Positions 9,589 to 20,277 are shown, counted from the first letter of the stretch. The stretch: 64,000 nt of DNA from Blastobasis lacticolella (GCA_905147135.1 LR990053.1:11854501-11918500), one strand, 5' to 3'. Translations and numbers: made by a program. The notes: generated from the letters alone by a model not told the origin.

Positions 9589-10900
9589 TAAGGCCGGATC
9601 GGACGTGGACCACGCTCTGTTGAGTAGTGTCAGGAAACTGATTTGTGCTCCATGTACTTTTAGATGGTATATCACCGTGGGTTTGCCACCGGATCTTGGA
9701 ATGTCTTTACCTCGTGTCCGCTTAAAACTTTGTGCTTTTAATGCTTTAATGACATTTAATTCGCGGACATGGAAAATCGAGTTAGTTCGATTGGTGGGCT
9801 CAGCCATTAGCGTCCCGAAATTTAAATAATAGTCTCTCGATCGCTTGCAAGCAAAATTAGGCAGGAATAGAAGTACGACGATATGATCGTAATATGTGTG
9901 ACGGTTTGAGCGAAGTATACAATTATAATAGGTCACTGGTTCGTTTGAAGTCAAGGTTTCGCTGGACGCATGAGCAGGACATGTGGTCCATATGTTTGTG
10001 TTTGGCCTGGGTGAAGGGTGGGAGCCTAGGGTTTTCCTATCGATTAGGCTATTTCCGAGACCTATAGTGTCCATATTTCATAACTCATTAGGGTCAGGTC
10101 TGTGTTAGGCGATTTCACAACTATAGGGTTAGGAGTGGCCACGAAGAAAGAAGATGTTAACGCTCGGATGCCGCGACGTGCGTCGATCGCCCGCCATTCA
10201 ACGCCCGAGGTCCAGATACGATGAAGATCAGTTCTAGAGCTATGTTGCATGTTTCTTTATTATATCTGCTTGTTTTATTTACTCCTACAAATTTTAATTG
10301 TTACTTACTTTATTTGCGGTATTGATGTTTTATTTGACTAGCGTATTTTACACGATGCAATCATTTGACGAACCTAATTTTGTATTTATATAGATAGACT
10401 TCACTCGTGCGCGGCTTTTAATATGTTTATCTTGTTTGCGGATTTGATCTCACGCTAGTCGTACGGTTTACTTTTCCGTTCGGTGATTCTATATTACGCA
10501 TTTCCTTTAAATGAGTTTTCCATCAATTTAGCGATATTTTATAAACTTAAAGATGTTATTTAGACACACGATTTTATCAAACACACAACGTAGGGCGTCC
10601 TTATAATGTATCTAAAGCTAGACGATCACGATGTACGGCCAATGTATTTTATATGTAAGTTACAAGTCTTATAGCTAGAGATATATCTGTTTTGTTTTAG
10701 TATTTAGGGTCAGGGGAAAAGGTGTTACAGTGACGAAATATCTGGCTACTCCTCAACAAAGGTACGAGGTATGAAACCCAGAACATACCCTTAAAATGTT
10801 TGATAATAACCGCGATAGTTTAAAATATTATTTTAGTCATAAATAACCAAAACGACAAAAAAAAAGGATAACTCCCGACAACATTTTTTTTTGTAATTTA
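9589..10900. other. Anonymous conserved unit segment, unit A
   Basis: Present in all units (B about 29687-30840, C about 39180-40560, then every 7.4 kb). A - strand frame is open over much of 9600-10074 and in B (29607-30173, 188 codons). C and the short units carry frameshifts or a stop in it, plus about 33 extra in-frame bases. No family is recognised. The inverted partner of the 7642 repeat lies at about 10733-10800. Otherwise I see nothing. Confidence 0.45.
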
Positions 10901-10909
10901 CATTTACCT

Positions 10910-11250
10910 ACTCAAATATTGTCGAAACTACTGAACCGGTTTCTATAAAACATATCTAAAAACCAGCTCAATTAAACTGAGTTTAACACATAGATAAAAC
11001 CGCATCTAAATCAGTCCACCTCTTTGCTTTTTTTTTATACGACAGACAAACCAAGCGGGCCACCTGATGGAGACTGGACTCCGTTGTCTATGGACATCAG
11101 CAACAGCCAGGGGCGCTGTTAATGCTTTGCCCGCCACTGACGAGACTTGTTCGGGAGCTACGACGCCACAGATAGACAGATCCACAGACCCTACGTTAAA
11201 CTTGTAACAGCTGTCTTTTTTCGTGGGGGCGTTAAAAAGAACAAAGCATT
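10910..11250 (+). repeat. Dispersed lepidopteran-type repeat split by a LINE tail
   Basis: aactactgaaccggtttct ... aaaccgcatctaaatcagtcc (to 11026) continues after an interruption with gttcgggagctacgacgcc, acagatagacagatcc, then gtgggggcgttaaaaag. The two halves belong to one repeat, and a second copy of the same family lies at 13600-13812. The frames of about 91 codons on + and 61 on - seen here in every unit are by-products of the repeat. Confidence 0.6.
11027..11149 (-). mobile_element. LINE tail inserted in the dispersed repeat
   Basis: An oligo-T run (3' end on the - strand), then atacgacagacaaacc, gggccacctgatggagac and ccaggggcgctgttaatgc. It interrupts the repeat between cctctttg and ttcggg, leaving a 3-4 bp possible duplication (ttg). 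The same insertion is present at 30971-31093, 40703-40823, 48099-48221, 55497-55619 and 62894-63016, so it is ancestral to all units. Confidence 0.65.
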
Positions 11251-12055
11251 GTTGAAAGCTTTGGAAAAAATGTCGTACATCAAACTGGCGGCAAAATTCC
11301 TAAAATGTTCTCTCATCATATTGGTGATAGGGCTTGAAGCCCTCCAGGCGTGGTATTTTTTAATCTTTCTATTCAAATGCGAAATTGCTACCTATATATT
11401 TCACACTTGTGGTAATCTGTGACTCTTGTGAAAGAGAATAGCTAATTCGTGTACGAATCCAATTTGAATGCTCCAATACGGCCCCTGGCCTTCCAGTTGC
11501 CAATGGGCCCTTATGTGTTCCTGGCCCCAACAATTTGGTTTTTCATTGTTGTTTGCAAATTACAATAACGAGGTTATAATGTTAGTTCATCACATCGATG
11601 TTTGCACGTCCGTCATTAAAAAACAGATTTATGAAAAGGACAGTAGAGACCCGATTGCAGTGAGGAGTTTTCCAATAGGTATCTTAAGCATTCTAAACCA
11701 CTCACTAGATGGTGGCCCGACAATTTTTGTAATTGATAATCGCTTAAAAAAGGTTCTTAGCAAAGGGGATATACACACTGGGTACGTTGTATTGGATAAT
11801 ATTGTATTTATTAATAGTTTTCAACCATTTTAGAGATTGTAATAAATTGGAACATAGTGCCTTTTTATAAAAATTGAACATTTCATTGAACCTTTAAAAG
11901 TTATGTTTATATTAATAAACATTTTATTTTTAGGTTTAGTATTAGATGGCTGCATTATATCACTGCAAAATTCATAAAGATTTTTAAAAAAATTAACAGA
12001 ATTGTAGGAGCGCCATCTATTGATGTTTTTTGAAACCAACTGACAATGCCTACTT
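11250..12055. other. Anonymous unit segment, unit A
   Basis: A + strand frame (11468-11833, 121 codons) has counterparts in B (31393-31767) and, broken by a stop after KKQIYE, in C and the short units. The N-terminal halves of A and B are in different frames, so it is not a conserved protein. A gcgccatctattgatg motif at about 12010 looks TE-derived. I see no gene here. Confidence 0.4.
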
Positions 12056-12552
12056 TAACACCCGGTTTCTGAAACGCTTGTCAACGCAAAAATCACGTAA
12101 CAGCTTGTTAAACTCTGATTAAATGCAGTTTGGGTTTCTGAAAGGGCCAATTGACGGCTTGTTAACAGCTTGTTAACGGATTGTCAAATCTCCAATTAAC
12201 GGCTGATTAATGTAATTTTGGGTTTCCGGAAAGCTTTTTCTCATGTTAACTGTATGTTATCGCCGTGTTATTTTAATTGGCGAAAATCGACCAATTAGCC
12301 GATTGTCAAAAGAAATTATATCCGATTTTCTTGGTCTAGGTCTTGGTCTTGGCCCTGGTCCAGGTCCTAGTTTTGGTCCAAGGCAAAGTCCAGGTATAGG
12401 GTCCAGGTTCTGGTCCAGGATCATGACCAAAACTGCAACCTTGATCACAATTTGAGCTTGAACCAGAACCAGGACCTAGACCAGTGCCAGCACGTAGACC
12501 GTAAACATTAGCTGGACCAGGACCAGGATCTGAACCACGGACATGTCAGGGT

Positions 12553-12876
12553 CCACGACCTGGACCTGAACTAGAAGCTGGTCCGAGGCCAGGGCCAGAA
12601 CCTGATCCAGGACCTGGTGCGGGGCCAGGACCTGGACCTGAACCACGAAGTGGTCCGGGTCCAGGACCTGGACCTGAACCAGTACCTGGTCCGGGGCCAG
12701 TACCTAGACCTGAACCAGGACCTGGTCCGATGCCAGGACCTGGACCTGAACCACGAACTGGTCTGGGTCCAGGACCTGGACCTGAACCAGGTCCTGATCC
12801 GGGACCAGGACCTGGACCTGAACCAAGACCTGATCCGGGCCAGGACCTGGACCTGAACCACGAACCAGCCCGTGTC
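12553..12876. repeat. 36-bp minisatellite inside the Harbinger-like element
   Basis: About nine tandem units of 36 bp start at 12553, 12589, 12625, 12661, 12697, 12733, 12769, 12805 and 12841. The common core is ccaggacctggacctgaacc plus a variable second half. Shorter ggacct steps lie inside each unit. Related but inverted-sense material (ggtccaggtcctag) lies at 12330-12440. The period is divisible by three and lacks stop codons, which explains the Pro/Gly- and Arg/Trp-rich frames on both strands; I do not regard them as genes. Confidence 0.9.
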
Positions 12877-12910
12877 CAGGACTTGAAACAGGATTTAACT
12901 AATGGGATTA

Positions 12911-13111
12911 TTGGGAGAAACTCACATAATCGATAGCCGATGGGGCGGATGTTGCTGAGTGGCTTTCTCTGGATGGCCTCCCAAGAGATGGACGGACGAC
13001 CTCTTTAAGGTCCTAGGGAGCCGATGGATGCAAGATAACAGAGTGTAAGCCGTGGAAGGCCTGTATTCAGCAGTGGACCGGGACCCACCTAACTGCCTAA
13101 AGATGATGATG
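12911..13111 (+). mobile_element. RTE-type LINE 3' fragment with 9-bp target duplication
   Basis: ATGGGATTA occurs at 12902-12910 and 13112-13120, directly flanking the insert. The insert reads RWTDDL.KVLGSRWMQ with frameshifts, the C-terminal end typical of RTE-like ORFs. It ends in a gatgatgatgatg microsatellite, as RTE elements do. It is nested within the Harbinger-like element, so it is younger than that insertion or arrived with it. Confidence 0.78.
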
Positions 13112-13599
13112 ATGGGATTACTGATCCACTGGAACCCGTGACCCTATAACATAAATATTGTTATATTTTCTCTTTTCTCGCTCTGTATATTTTTTTTGAT
13201 AATATTCGATTTTTATTTACACGAAAACTATACAATCGCTATCAGTTTCATCTAAAAGTTGAATATCCCGCCGCTATCAAAAGGCCGCTAGGGACAGAGA
13301 CAAATCAATGCGTTAGACAGAAACAAAACATGTATGAGTGAATGAATGTGACTGATTTTAGCAGGGGTAGCCAGACGAAAAAATTGATCTCTTGTCGATT
13401 AGCTAACAGTAGATTGATTGGCCTTTCAGAAACCCACGGTGATTTAACAGCTTGTTAAATGTGACAGTCTGTTAGCTAATCAATGATTTGACAAGCGTTT
13501 CAGAAACCGGGTGTAAAACTCCTCATTATAATGATAAAGGCGATGGAGTTTAAAATTTCCTAACTTACAGAAAAAGTCGGATAATAAAAGTCCCCCAAA

Positions 13600-13812
13600 C
13601 AAATTTACTACGAATCCGATTTTAATAAAACAAAGCACCAAACAAACAAACCATCTCGTTTAAACTGGCTTTCATATAGAGAAAACGGCATCCAAATCTT
13701 ACCATCCGTTCGGGATCTACGCCACTGACAGATAGACAAAGCCACATACACACGTCTAACTTATAACACTCCTCTTTTTCTTTTTTCGTTGGGGCTTGAT
13801 AAAATGACACTG
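13600..13812 (+). repeat. Second copy of the dispersed 'gggatctacgcc...acagatag' repeat
   Basis: aactggctttcatatagag, cggcatccaaatc, ccgttcgggatctacgcc, actgacagatagac and acttataacactcctc appear in the order expected for the family also seen at 10910-11250. It is shared with B (about 32085-32297), C (about 41771-41983) and each short unit. Confidence 0.6.
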
Positions 13813-13927
13813 ATCTTATTTAGAAAAGCTTCAGAACTTAACTACCTTAGAAGTAACTGTTTTAAACTTTACTTTCATTAAGAATAATATAAAAAAAAAA
13901 TTTTGTTGCTAGATAATCGACAATAAT

Positions 13928-14140
13928 TGATCCGTTTAAACTGACTTGTCTTATTTGGTAATGTAAATTATTTATTCAAATGGATAATGTTCAGCAGTAT
14001 TCGTTGAAATTCACATTCTATGTGTTTTTCATATAATTCTTGACATCTATACGCAATATACGTAGCGTGATTGATACGGCAAGTCGTGATTTTGGGCATT
14101 GTTTGTTCCCCAAATAAGACAAGTCAGTTTAAACGGATCA
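13928..14140. mobile_element. 213-bp MITE-like element with 31-bp perfect inverted repeats
   Basis: TGATCCGTTTAAACTGACTT begins a 31-bp arm at 13928-13958, exactly repeated in inverted orientation at 14110-14140. The 151-bp interior has no frame. The flanks (aat / tat) give no clear target duplication, so the superfamily is open. In B (32413-32625) one arm has one change, and in C (42099-42311) and the short units (49497-49709, 56894-57106) it has more. The A copy best preserves the original arms. Confidence 0.82.
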
Positions 14141-14685
14141 TATATTAAAAACTCACCGATGCCTGAGAATTTAAAATAAACATTGCAACTAGTATTATAC
14201 AAGTAATCCAGACCAAAGATAACATTTCGAATAGAGGAATTTATTACAACCGATCAATTTCATTGCATAATTATAATAACAGGTGCTGGTTAAAATTTAC
14301 ATGAAAATTATAAATATGCGCAGTATTACTACTGTTATAAATAATTATGTACTATTATGTATATTGTTTCTTTTAAAGTAAACGATGGATGCTTAAAATT
14401 AATTTTACGCTAACAAAGTTTACAAAAACATTTTCTGTCATTGTTGGTTTCGTGTCTAAAAAGATAATCGGAATTCTTATCGTATGATTTCGTCATTAAT
14501 CTGTCTGTCTTAAGTTCTTTTTCCTAGGATCGCCTTAAAGAGGCCCTTCATACGAGGGCCCGAGGTCCGCCTTCCTACACATCTTGGTCCACTTCGCTCA
14601 GACTTCTGCATCCATGGTTGTGAAATTTTTGACATTCTCAACGACATCAAGATATCGCTTCTAAGGCTGGCCTCTCCTTCCCGTG
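14141..14685. other. Anonymous segment before the LINE tail, unit A
   Basis: AT-rich to about 14500, then a more GC-balanced stretch (14520-14685: cctaggatcgccttaaagag, ccttcatacgagggcccgag) that looks like TE coding or 3' sequence, though I cannot place it. It is conserved at about 32993, 42700, 50100 and 57497. Confidence 0.4.
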
Positions 14686-14895
14686 CCTTTTTTTATAATG
14701 TAATAAAAAATGCCAGGCATTTGACCGCCACCTAACCTGGTGGTAAGTGACGATGTGGCCGATGCAGGAGCATGCTTGTCTAGGAACAGCCTATTTACTA
14801 TTGCCTTGAAGGCGTCTGGTGGGGGAGACTTTTTCCCTACGTAATTTGCCGGTCTGCGCAAAACGTGTCTGTACCATCGAAGGCAGCACACTTGA
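14686..14895 (-). mobile_element. LINE tail, second copy in the unit, joined to another LINE piece
   Basis: This is the same tail family as 5000-5500: oligo-T, accgccacctaacctggtgg, and on the - strand FKAIVNRLFLDKHAP. Upstream of PPPDAF the frame switches to LRWYRHVLRRPANYVGKK, typical of the C-terminal region of a different LINE lineage, so the copy is a chimera or a nested pair. The B equivalent is 33178-33376. Its counterpart between C and the next unit recombined to form the hybrid at 42868-43365. Confidence 0.65.
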
Positions 14896-15729
14896 AGTCT
14901 CCGATGTAACGGACGTCAACAAATCGACAGTTCCCCCATTTCACAACATAAACTCAAACTCAAATACGTTTATTCAGTTTAGGTTTTTACAAACACTTAT
15001 GAACGTCACAATTATAATATAAAATGAATACTAGGCACCACAGCACCATCGAGCGGACAACGGTTACTTGGATAGTATTAGGGCCATATAAAAAAGAAAA
15101 CAAAAAATAGGCAGCCAAAGATTACATTCTTTGTCCACGACACTGTGACATGGACAGTCACGTAATGTCATTTGATATGTCACCCCGCCACCGAGCGCAT
15201 TGATGATGCCGCTCGCCTGTATTGTGATTAACTAATACAAATCTCACTAATTACTAAATATGCAAATATATACTGAATTGAGTGAGTTAAAAACAAACAA
15301 TAACGTACCCTATGGTAAGTACATACTCCATTACGACAAGTACAATGCAAAGAAATGTATACAATGCAGTCACAATATCAGTTTAGTAACCTAACTTTCT
15401 CTTTATAGGTTATTTCATACAAAATTAATTACTCGACAATACAGTAATTCAAGCAGAAAACACTAATGAATACAGAGTACAATGAAATACAAAAAGCTGG
15501 AACATATAATTCCCTCAAAATACGCATTTATGGTGAAAGTGAAATGACTGCTGGTAAGTATCATGTAATATGTCATGTATTTAAGTATTATGTCATGTAA
15601 GTATAATGAAGTCAATAGTTTATTTAAATTAATTAAAACAACATCCCTACTGCATGTATTAATATTATTATGTAAATATCATTGAATATAGTCCTGTTAT
15701 TAAATTCCTAATTATCATTTCAGCTCACG

Positions 15730-18636
15730 CTAGGATAATGTCCAGGGATTTTTGTCCTCGATGAAGTCAGCAATTTTATAGTATGATTTCTTAAGTAGTT
15801 TGCTCTTAAGCCAAGATTTGTACTTATGAAGAGGCAATTCCTGGATGTCCTGCGGTAATTTGTTATAAAAAAGAACACAGTGGCCAACAAATGAAGACTT
15901 CACTTTTGTCAGTCTGAAGCGTTCAGTGACCAACCTGTTTCTGTGTCTGGTATTGTAATTATGAGTATCTGAATTTTTATTATAATTAAAGTTATTTTTA
16001 TATATGTAAATAAGGTTGAAATATATGTACTGACATGCTACGGTTAAAATATTAATTTCTTTAAAAATATCTCTCAATGAGACCCGAGGACCCAAACTGT
16101 ATATGGATCTGATTGCCCGTTTTTGCAAGATAAAGATATCTTGGATATCAGCTGCCGAACCCCATAGCATTAATCCATAGGCCATTATGCTATGAAAATA
16201 GCTGAAGTATACTGTTCTCGCTGTTTCAATATCAGTGAGACTTTTAATTCTTTTAATTGCATAAATTGCAGAACTCAATCTATTACTTAGTGTAGCAAGC
16301 TGATGTTTCCATTGTAGTTTCTGATCCAAAGTAAAACCGAGGAAAACTGTGGAATCAGAAAATGTTAAAATATTTTTGTCTAAAACAAGATCAAACTTAT
16401 CCACCTTCACATTCGGCATCTGAAAAAGCACACACTTTGTCTTTTTTGGGTTCAGATATAAATTATTGATTGCAAACCATTCATGCAACTGCGAAAGAGT
16501 CCCATTTACGTCGTCATAATTGTTTTTATTTCTGTCAACCTTAAATACTAAAGAAGTGTCATCCGCAAATAGGACTATCTCACAGAGCTTATTTAAAAAG
16601 AAAGGCAAGTCATTGATGTACGTTAAAAACAGGAAAGGCCCCAAAATAGAACCTTGTGGCACTCCCATATCCACAGGACATCCATTAGATATGGAATCAT
16701 TAACTTTTACCTTTTGTACTCTGTCATTTAAATATGATTTTAGAAGGAAAAGAGCATTGCCATTTATGCCATAGTGCATCAACTTCTTTAGCAGGGTGTC
16801 ATGATGACCACAATCAAATGCTTTGGAAAGATCACAAAAAATCCCAATAGCATTCTGTGATCTCTCCCAAGCACTGTAGATGTGTTTAATTAATTCGACA
16901 CCTGCATCAACTGTCGATCGGCCTTTAGTGAAACCAAACTGACTTTTATGAAATAGACCATGTGATGTAAAGTGAGCAAGTAACTGCTTCAGAACAATTT
17001 TTTCAAAGATCTTGCTCAGTACTGGTAAGACTGATATTGGCCTAAAGTTAGAAGGGTCTGTTTTTTCACCATTTTTATAGAGAGGCACTATTTTACTAAG
17101 CTTCATTAAACTGGGAAAAGATCCCTCATCCACACTACTGTTAAAAATGAGTGCGAGCTGTGGAGCTATACTCTTTATTATACTCTTAATCACACAGACT
17201 GACATGCCCCAAATATCTTCAGTCTTTTTCATGTTTAGGGAGCTGAAAGCTTTTAATATGTCGTTTTCAGTTATATGCTCAAATTTAAAATCAGTTGTAC
17301 ACTTAGGGACATGGTCTTGTATTAATTGTTCTGCTAAGTTAGTGGAAGAGCGAAGATTACTTGTTGTATTGCAGGCAATGCTTGAGAAATACTCATTAAA
17401 GCAATTTGCTATTTCTTGGTCATTTTTTATGACGTTGTTGTTTATGTGCAATTCAAAATGACGATCATGGTTTATGACTTTGCCTGTTTCATTATTTATA
17501 ATTTGCCAGGTGGCTTTTACTTTATTACTAGCTTCATTTAATTTAGCTTTAATGAAAATAGCTTTTGCATTCTGACAAACTCTTTTGAACATTTTGGAAT
17601 ATGTCCTTACATACAATGCAACACTTTCGGATTTATTATGGGACTTTATGCTATATAATTCATATAGTCTTATTCGGCTTTTGTAGATACCTGGGGTAGC
17701 CCAATCACAAAATTTGACCTTATTACACTTTTTAAATTCTTTTATTTTAAATATATTTTGGATTTCCAAATTTATTTCATTAAACATTGTACTGTAAAGG
17801 TGATTTGAAGTATTCGATTCTGAAATGAATGAGGCCATTTTTTTGTCAATGTTTGCTGAAAATGATTTCAGCCGCTTTTTAGTGATGAGTCTGCATTTAA
17901 TTATATGTGGTTTCAATACTATTTTTGCGGGCAACTCTACACCTATTCCAAAATGATCAGATCCAAGACAATTCAGGACAAACCTGTTGGATACCTCACA
18001 ATCACAAAACATATTATCAAGACAAGTTGATGACGATTTAGTGACTCTAGTGGGTTCCAAAAATTCGTTTCTGAGTTGAAAAGATCCGAACAACGATATC
18101 AATCTCTTGCATCGAGAAGAATCGTCCAACATATTAACGTTAAAGTCTCCACATACCATGACGTATTTCTTACTACTAGTAACTTTTATTAGAACCTCTT
18201 CCATAATTTCCTCAAAATTTACGAAGTCACCAGAAGGAGGTCTGTAGATGCACACAATTATGTAAGATGGCAATTCTATGCAGGATAATTCAATCGTTTG
18301 TTCAACAGATAGTCCGGTTATGTCCTTGCGCTCTTTGTATTTTAAACAATCTTTTACCATAATTAGGGAGCCACCATGTATTGCTCTCTGTCGCATGTAA
18401 CTGCTAGCAATAATGTAACCACCAAATTTAGGACATATAGACGTCGTAGTGAGCCAGTGCTCGGTTATGCATAGAATATTGACATTGTTATCATCTAAAA
18501 ACAAACTTAATTCTAATGATTTGCTAGCCAACCCTTGAATATTTTGATGTATTAAATTGAGATGATTATGCTTTAGTTTTAAGCAGGGTTTGGCTATTGT
18601 CGTAGGTATTAGTTTAAATTTGTACTCAGTGTACAT
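15730..18636 (-). CDS. LINE ORF2: endonuclease-reverse transcriptase (968 aa, intact)
   Basis: One uninterrupted frame from ATG at 18634-18636. The N-terminal apurinic-type endonuclease (about residues 25-235) shows HQNIQGL, ITEHWL (metal-binding Glu), CIYRPPSGD, VCGDFNVN and SDHFG. The RT domain (about 480-760) shows NFRPISVLPVLSKIFEKI, FGFTKGRSTVDAG, IFCDLSKAFD with the first catalytic Asp, MGVPQGSILGP and VLFADDTSLVF with the FADD catalytic pair. A C-terminal domain ends KNPWTLS. Length and order fit the CR1/L2/Daphne-like group. The ATG overlaps the end of ORF1 by 28 nt, suggesting reinitiation after ORF1. An unusual FDCGHHD replaces the common FDCV.HD next to the catalytic Asp; its effect is unknown. 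Confidence 0.92.
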   Translation of the reverse strand: MYTEYKFKLIPTTIAKPCLKLKHNHLNLIHQNIQGLASKSLELSLFLDDNNVNILCITEHWLTTTSICPKFGGYIIASSYMRQRAIHGGSLIMVKDCLKYKERKDITGLSVEQTIELSCIELPSYIIVCIYRPPSGDFVNFEEIMEEVLIKVTSSKKYVMVCGDFNVNMLDDSSRCKRLISLFGSFQLRNEFLEPTRVTKSSSTCLDNMFCDCEVSNRFVLNCLGSDHFGIGVELPAKIVLKPHIIKCRLITKKRLKSFSANIDKKMASFISESNTSNHLYSTMFNEINLEIQNIFKIKEFKKCNKVKFCDWATPGIYKSRIRLYELYSIKSHNKSESVALYVRTYSKMFKRVCQNAKAIFIKAKLNEASNKVKATWQIINNETGKVINHDRHFELHINNNVIKNDQEIANCFNEYFSSIACNTTSNLRSSTNLAEQLIQDHVPKCTTDFKFEHITENDILKAFSSLNMKKTEDIWGMSVCVIKSIIKSIAPQLALIFNSSVDEGSFPSLMKLSKIVPLYKNGEKTDPSNFRPISVLPVLSKIFEKIVLKQLLAHFTSHGLFHKSQFGFTKGRSTVDAGVELIKHIYSAWERSQNAIGIFCDLSKAFDCGHHDTLLKKLMHYGINGNALFLLKSYLNDRVQKVKVNDSISNGCPVDMGVPQGSILGPFLFLTYINDLPFFLNKLCEIVLFADDTSLVFKVDRNKNNYDDVNGTLSQLHEWFAINNLYLNPKKTKCVLFQMPNVKVDKFDLVLDKNILTFSDSTVFLGFTLDQKLQWKHQLATLSNRLSSAIYAIKRIKSLTDIETARTVYFSYFHSIMAYGLMLWGSAADIQDIFILQKRAIRSIYSLGPRVSLRDIFKEINILTVACQYIYFNLIYIYKNNFNYNKNSDTHNYNTRHRNRLVTERFRLTKVKSSFVGHCVLFYNKLPQDIQELPLHKYKSWLKSKLLKKSYYKIADFIEDKNPWTLS

Positions 18637-20184
18637 GGCTCTGTAATTGATTCACTATTTAATGTAATGTCACTATTTAAAGTAATGTCACTATTTAATG
18701 TAATGTCACTTAATGTAATGTCACTATTTAATGTATTGTCAATAGAATTATATGTAATGTTACTTTGAAAAATATTATAGGCTAGTAATCTAGCGAATAT
18801 TAGCTTTTCTTTGATTGGGATATATACATATTGTTTGTAATACACACAATGTGCAACAAATTTATTTATGTCAAAGAGATAAACTTTGTCACTATGACTG
18901 GTCAGCTTGTGCAATAAATTATTTAAATAATAAATATAATTATTTTGCTTATGGTTAAAGAACCTGGAATATGGTAAGGTACAAATTATTACTTTTCCTA
19001 TGTTTTGAATACTATTTAAAATGTTATAAAAATTAATGACGTCATACTTTTTATAAATTAAACTATCACCTAATGCTACAATTAATGTGTCAGAACAGTT
19101 AAATTAATTTTTCTTAATTTGCATTCCTAACGTGGGTAATGATGTGCCCGGATAGCAGTTATTTACCACGTCATTAAGAGGTATATTTTGACAAAATAGG
19201 CCCGAGATTACGACCCATTATATCCAAATATACAATTGTTCTAGCACGCACAATGTGTTTTACAGTGGCGGTTGGATTACACTGCACGGTAGAACGCATA
19301 TGTCTCACCGGTGGTTCCACCCGCGTGTCAGTGCACTCGCTCCTCAATATGTTATTTTCTGTAGGTATTGAGCTGTCTTCTCGAGTACAGTCACAAAAAC
19401 CACAGTATTGGCGTGCACACAATGAGTTAAACTTTTCCTCATTATATTTTATATCTTTTAGTAAGAGATTCATGGAGTCTGAGTATTCACAAATTAATTT
19501 TTGGGACAAATTGTACTGGTGTAGAGTGTTTTGTAAGTCTGCCTCTAAATCATTAAGTTTTAATTGTAAGTTTGATGTGTCGGTTTTATACCTATTCTGA
19601 CCTTCACGTATAATGTCAGTATAATGTTGTAGCTCATTTTTCGCGGTGGAAATTTCTTTGTTTAATTTAATATTTTTGCTAATAAGTTTTTTATAGTTAC
19701 CTTTATTTTTATTACACCTTTTACCCTTTTTTTGAAGTTTGAATGCCTTAATCTTAGATTCCCTAACATAATTAATATTATCACTTAAAACGAGTTCATT
19801 ATACAGTGATTGTGTACATGAGGACTGAAGTTGACGCTTTTCTTTTTCGAATTGGTCAATAACCCGCTGTGCAGTCTGCAGTTCGTGCTCGAGGAACGTG
19901 ACGCGGTCGAGAGTGGTCATGTGGTGGTCGCTGCACTCGTGAAAAGACTCCAACATAGCCTGGAGTTCATCACGCTGCCCTCTCATGTCTTCAAGCTGGA
20001 TGTCGAGCTCAGCGAGTTGATTCTTCAACTCCTGGTTTTTCTTATTCACGGTCAGAATTTCTGTCTCGCTGTCTTCCCTTTCTTGTAGCAATTCATGGAT
20101 TTTCTCTCTTGCATATTTCAAATCGACCAGTGCTTCTTTTAATTGGTCCTCCAATTTGATTGCGAACATTCGCCGTGTAGTCAT
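18609..20184 (-). pseudogene. LINE ORF1: coiled coil plus SGNH/esterase-like domain, broken
   Basis: The start ATG is at 20182-20184 (MTTRRMFAIKLEDQLKEAL). The first about 200 residues are long charged helices with heptad-like Leu/Ile spacing, a likely coiled coil for ORF1p trimerisation. A Cys-containing patch (YCGFCDCTRED) follows. In frame the protein stops at 19174 after PILSKYTS. Shifting by one base near 19180-19200 restores LNDVVNNCYPGTSLPTLG, a TAA at 19104-19106 interrupts, then LIVALGDSLIYKKYDVINF and VIICTLPYS continue to 18609. The two halves look like the SGNH hydrolase-type domain known from ORF1 of CR1-like elements. One frameshift and one stop therefore remove the esterase half. 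Confidence 0.75.
18653..18739 (-). repeat. 18-bp tandem repeat at the ORF1 C-terminus
   Basis: Five units of cactatttaatgtaatgt (one shortened to 15 bp) encode a repeated SDITLN hexapeptide in the ORF1 frame, just before the ORF1/ORF2 overlap. Because the unit is a multiple of three, expansion keeps the frame. Confidence 0.85.
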
Positions 20185-20277
20185 TATATAGGTAATGTCA
20201 GGAAAAAATGTCAAAATAATGAGAGTACAATTGGTGAATGTCATGGAAGAAAAATAAAATAAAAACAAAATGTTATG

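Larger units (their letters stand above)
12059..13513. mobile_element. Harbinger-like non-autonomous DNA transposon, unit A only
   Basis: Terminal inverted repeats start CACCCGGTTTCTGAAACGCT and match for 26 bp at both ends (12059 and, inverted, ending at 13513). They are flanked by TAA at 12056-12058 and 13514-13516. A 3-bp TWA duplication is the signature of PIF/Harbinger transposons. Subterminal gggtttctgaaaggccaa copies occur on both sides. B (about 32003) and C lack the element. There is no transposase; the interior is a minisatellite, an RTE tail and unassigned AT-rich sequence. Confidence 0.8.

Noticed and set aside
11147..11422. 91-codon frame repeated six times as a conserved gene
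   Set aside because: It lies in a dispersed repeat. The conservation reflects recent unit duplication, and the start codon assignment is non-ATG.
12571..12936. Pro/Gly-rich and Arg/Trp-rich frames on both strands as proteins
   Set aside because: They are read-through of a 36-bp minisatellite whose period is a multiple of three.
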